64,000 bases of DNA from an uncultured Bacteroidales bacterium (lineage in GTDB: Bacteria; Bacteroidota; Bacteroidia; Bacteroidales; F082): contig OMYA01000008.1 in NCBI GenBank assembly GCA_900315175.1, positions 1 to 64,000 of the forward strand, read 5' to 3'. Positions 61,227 to 64,000 of the stretch are shown in pieces. The notes under the pieces were generated by a model, which did no database searches, was not told where the DNA came from, and saw only the letters and a program-made list of their open reading frames with translations. The translations under genes were made by a program, and so were the position numbers. How positions within the stretch are numbered: position 1 is the stretch's first letter; the number at the start of each line of letters is the position of its first letter.

Positions 61227-64000
61227 ATGATTAACAATAACTTCATTAAACGTCACAATGGTCCGACAGAAGCAGATGTTGAAAAAATGCTTAAGGTCAT
61301 TGGCGTGAAATCGACCGAACAACTCGTCGATGAGATTATTTCTCCGGATATTCGTCTGAAAAAAGACCTCAATATCGGTCGCGGAATGAACGAATACGAA
61401 TGCATCAGCCATCTTAAGGCTCTCGGCGCAAAGAACAAACAGTTCCGCAGCTACATCGGAATGGGTTACTACAACGTGATTACTCCTGGCGTCATCACAC
61501 GTAACATTCTTGAGAACCCGGGCTGGTACACATCATATACTCCTTATCAGGCTGAGGTTTCACAGGGCCGTCTTGAGGCTTTGCTCAATTTCCAGACTGT
61601 TATCAGCGATATGACAGCAATGCCTTTGGCAAACGCTTCATTGCTCGACGAAGCTACAGCAGCAGCTGAGACAATGCTCATGTTCTACCACGAGCGTACA
61701 CGTGCTCAGGTGAAAGCCGATGTCCGTAAGATTTTCGTGGCAAACGACATGTTCCCACAGACTATCGAGGTTATCAAGACAAGAGCTCATTTCCTCGGAA
61801 TCGAGGTCGTTGTTGACGACATCAAGAACTTCAGCGCAGGTGAGGAATACTTCGGCGTCATCGTCCAGAACCCTAACCAGTTTGGTGAAGTCATCGATTA
61901 TCGTGAGTCAGTGAAGGCTTGGAAAGAGAAAGGCATGCAGGTTGGTGTCGCAGCCGACTTGATGAGCTTGGCTCTCATCACACCTCCAGGTGAATGGGGT
62001 GCTGACGTGGTGTTCGGCAGCAACCAGCGTTTCGGTCTTCCGATGGGCTTCGGCGGTCCTCACGCAGGTTACTTTGCAACAACAGAGGCTTACAAACGTT
62101 CGATGCCAGGCCGTATCATTGGTATCTCGAAAGACGCTCTCGGCAATCCGGCTTACCGTCTTGCATTGCAGACACGTGAGCAGCACATCAAACGTGAAAA
62201 AGCTACTTCAAATATCTGCACAGCTCAGGCTTTGCTCGCCATCATGTCAGGATTTTACGCAATCTATCACGGACAGGAAGGCATCAAAGAAATCGCACAT
62301 CATATCAACTGTCTCGCAGGAAAACTCGCCAAAGAGTTGGAAAAATACGGCGTGAAACAGCTCAACAAACACTTCTTCGACACTCTGTTGTTCGAGTTGC
62401 CGGAAGGTGCTTGCACATGCAAAGTGAAAGAAGCAGCTGAGAAACACTGCATGAACTTCCGTATCATCGACAAGCAGCACTTTGGCATCAGTATTGATGA
62501 GACGACATGCAAGGAAGACCTCGACGAAATCGGAATGGTCATCGCTGAAGCTCTTGGCAAGGCACATCAGCCACTCGTTTGCGACCCTAACTGCCAGAGT
62601 TTCTGTGGTATCCAGGAAGGCATGAGAAGAACCTCAGCATTCTTGACAGCTCCTGTGTTCTCTAAGTATCGCAGCGAGACCGACATGATGCGTTACATGA
62701 AACAGCTCGAAAACCGCGACCTCAGCTTGAACCGCTGCATGATTCCGCTTGGCTCATGCACCATGAAGCTGAACCCGGCAACGTCAATGTTCGCACTCAG
62801 CTGGCCTGAATTCGGCAATATCCACCCATTCGTGCCGGCAGAACAGGCTGAAGGTTATCTCGAGATGATTAACGAGATGGAGAAAGACCTCTGCGAAATC
62901 ACAGGCTTCAAAGGTATCTCGTTCATGCCTAACTCAGGTGCTAGCGGTGAATACGCAGGCTTGATGACAATCCGCCGTTACCAGGAGGCAAAAGGCGAAG
63001 GTCATCGTAACATCTGCCTGATCCCAGCATCAGCACACGGAACAAACCCGGCATCAGCAGCCATGGCAGGTCTTCAGGTCGTCGTCGTGAAATGTGATGA
63101 CCACGGTAACATCGACCTCGCCGACGCTAAAGAGAAAGCCGAACAATATAAGGACACTCTCGCCGCATTCATGGTGACATATCCTTCAACACACGGTATC
63201 TATGAAGACGGCATCCGCACCCTCGTGAAACTCGTTCACGACAATGGTGGTCAGGTCTACATGGACGGTGCCAACATGAACGCACAGGTCGGCCTCACAT
63301 GCCCAGGCTTCATCGGTGCTGACGTATGCCACCTCAACCTGCACAAGACATTCGCTATCCCTCACGGCGGTGGCGGTCCTGGCGTAGGTCCTATCGGCGT
63401 TGCAGAACACCTCGTCCCATTCCTGCCAAGCCATGTGTGCTTCAAGACCGGCGGCTCAGAGCAGAAAGGCGCAGTGTCTGCAGCTCCATTCGGTAGCGCA
63501 CAGATCCTCACAATCACTTATTGCTACCTCAAGATGTTGGGCGGCGAAGGTCTCAAGAAAGCTACAATGGGCGCTATCCTCAACGCTAACTACCTGAAAG
63601 ACAGACTTAAAGATTACTATCCGATCCTCTATACCGGCAACCACGGTCACGTTGCACACGAGATGATTCTCGACATCAACCAGATCAACAAGACAACTGG
63701 CGTTGCCGCTATCGACATCGCAAAACGTTTGATGGACTACGGCTTCCACGCACCGACAGTGGCATTCCCGGTTCACGAGACTTTGATGGTCGAACCTACC
63801 GAGAGCGAGCCATTGGCAGAACTCGACAGATTCGTCGACGCCATGATTAAGATCCGTCAGGAAATCAAGGATATCGAGGATGGCAAGGCACCTCAGGGCG
63901 ACAACATCATCTCACACGCTCCTTATACAGCTGAGATGTTGATGGCAAACGAATGGAACTTCCCATTCAGCCGCGAAGAGGCAGGCTTCCCGCTCAAGAG
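61227..64000 (+). CDS. gcvP: Glycine dehydrogenase (decarboxylating), P protein; 3' end cut off
   Basis: The single-chain P protein of the glycine cleavage system, which decarboxylates glycine and passes the aminomethyl group to the H protein lipoyl arm. The frame opens with ATG at 61227 (MINNNFIKRHNGPTEADVEK) and remains open to the window edge, about 924 codons of an expected 950 or so. Seen are the GMGYYNVITPGVITRNILE segment, LLDEATAAAETM, and the PLP lysine K707 in NLHKTFAIPHGGGGPG. Codons are strongly C-ending and differ from most neighbours, which suggests high expression. The missing C-terminus is a window limit, not a defect. Confidence 0.96.
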   Translation, partial: MINNNFIKRHNGPTEADVEKMLKVIGVKSTEQLVDEIISPDIRLKKDLNIGRGMNEYECISHLKALGAKNKQFRSYIGMGYYNVITPGVITRNILENPGWYTSYTPYQAEVSQGRLEALLNFQTVISDMTAMPLANASLLDEATAAAETMLMFYHERTRAQVKADVRKIFVANDMFPQTIEVIKTRAHFLGIEVVVDDIKNFSAGEEYFGVIVQNPNQFGEVIDYRESVKAWKEKGMQVGVAADLMSLALITPPGEWGADVVFGSNQRFGLPMGFGGPHAGYFATTEAYKRSMPGRIIGISKDALGNPAYRLALQTREQHIKREKATSNICTAQALLAIMSGFYAIYHGQEGIKEIAHHINCLAGKLAKELEKYGVKQLNKHFFDTLLFELPEGACTCKVKEAAEKHCMNFRIIDKQHFGISIDETTCKEDLDEIGMVIAEALGKAHQPLVCDPNCQSFCGIQEGMRRTSAFLTAPVFSKYRSETDMMRYMKQLENRDLSLNRCMIPLGSCTMKLNPATSMFALSWPEFGNIHPFVPAEQAEGYLEMINEMEKDLCEITGFKGISFMPNSGASGEYAGLMTIRRYQEAKGEGHRNICLIPASAHGTNPASAAMAGLQVVVVKCDDHGNIDLADAKEKAEQYKDTLAAFMVTYPSTHGIYEDGIRTLVKLVHDNGGQVYMDGANMNAQVGLTCPGFIGADVCHLNLHKTFAIPHGGGGPGVGPIGVAEHLVPFLPSHVCFKTGGSEQKGAVSAAPFGSAQILTITYCYLKMLGGEGLKKATMGAILNANYLKDRLKDYYPILYTGNHGHVAHEMILDINQINKTTGVAAIDIAKRLMDYGFHAPTVAFPVHETLMVEPTESEPLAELDRFVDAMIKIRQEIKDIEDGKAPQGDNIISHAPYTAEMLMANEWNFPFSREEAGFPLK

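Noticed and set aside
61212-63776. Several antisense and shifted frames between 61.2 and 63.8 kb
   Set aside because: They are shadows of gcvP, whose frame is open to the window edge and has all family motifs.

Overview
The window reads as chromosomal DNA of a member of the order Bacteroidales (phylum Bacteroidota), probably uncultured. The main evidence is the promoter type: the -7 element TAnnTTTG, often with TTG about 20 bases upstream, precedes most operons, and Shine-Dalgarno sequences are mostly weak. The gene content agrees: NrnA followed by FKBP lipoproteins, a glycogen synthase/phosphorylase fusion, DUF3078 and TPR envelope proteins, a NagZ-like/beta-lactamase fusion, and MurL with a MurD-type ligase.

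Layout. 1-2.1 kb: an outward-facing promoter with a structured leader, an AlbA_2 protein and an XRE regulator. 2.1-5.9 kb: nrnA and three FKBP-type lipoproteins. 5.9-9.9 kb (minus): O-antigen ligase-like, Wzz-like and flippase genes. 10-12.2 kb: a long RelA/SpoT homologue whose hydrolase site is lost. 12.2-17.6 kb (minus): a tight five-gene operon with lolD. 17.7-20.5 kb: nth, recA and a TPR lipoprotein. 20.5-27.1 kb: a phosphohexomutase, DUF3078, DUF1963 and uvrA. 27.2-30.9 kb: a sigma factor, an unlisted 56-residue gene, a GreB/degenerate-Nudix protein and a SulP transporter. 30.9-40.7 kb: a glycogen operon (debranching enzyme, GT4, an outer-membrane-like interloper, GH57, and a 1408-residue synthase-phosphorylase fusion). 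40.8-41.4 kb: a YqiA-type esterase between repeats.

41.46-49.92 kb is an AT-rich accessory island. It contains three copies of a palindromic GCC/TTAA repeat, a strong candidate for a rod-shaped (6S-like) non-coding RNA, a DEAH helicase plus a UvrD/HelD-like helicase broken by a frameshift, an ORF6N pseudogene, a 95-bp direct repeat carrying promoters, an unidentified 177-residue protein and a toxin-antitoxin pair.

49.9-52.2 kb (minus) holds a DnaQ-like exonuclease, a small hypothetical and a MATE exporter. 52.3-60.4 kb is an envelope and cell-wall block: HEAT-repeat protein, thioredoxin-like protein, GH3(NagZ-like)-beta-lactamase fusion, murL and murD2. It is followed by a convergent lipoprotein and gcvP, which runs off the right edge.

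Two themes stand out. First, a palindromic repeat family lies both between genes and in frame inside two protein-coding genes (the GreB-Nudix gene and murL), as Rickettsia palindromic elements do. Second, the helicase/ncRNA island could be an undescribed defence or RNA-polymerase-associated cassette. No tRNA, rRNA or CRISPR array was recognised, and no intact transposase.
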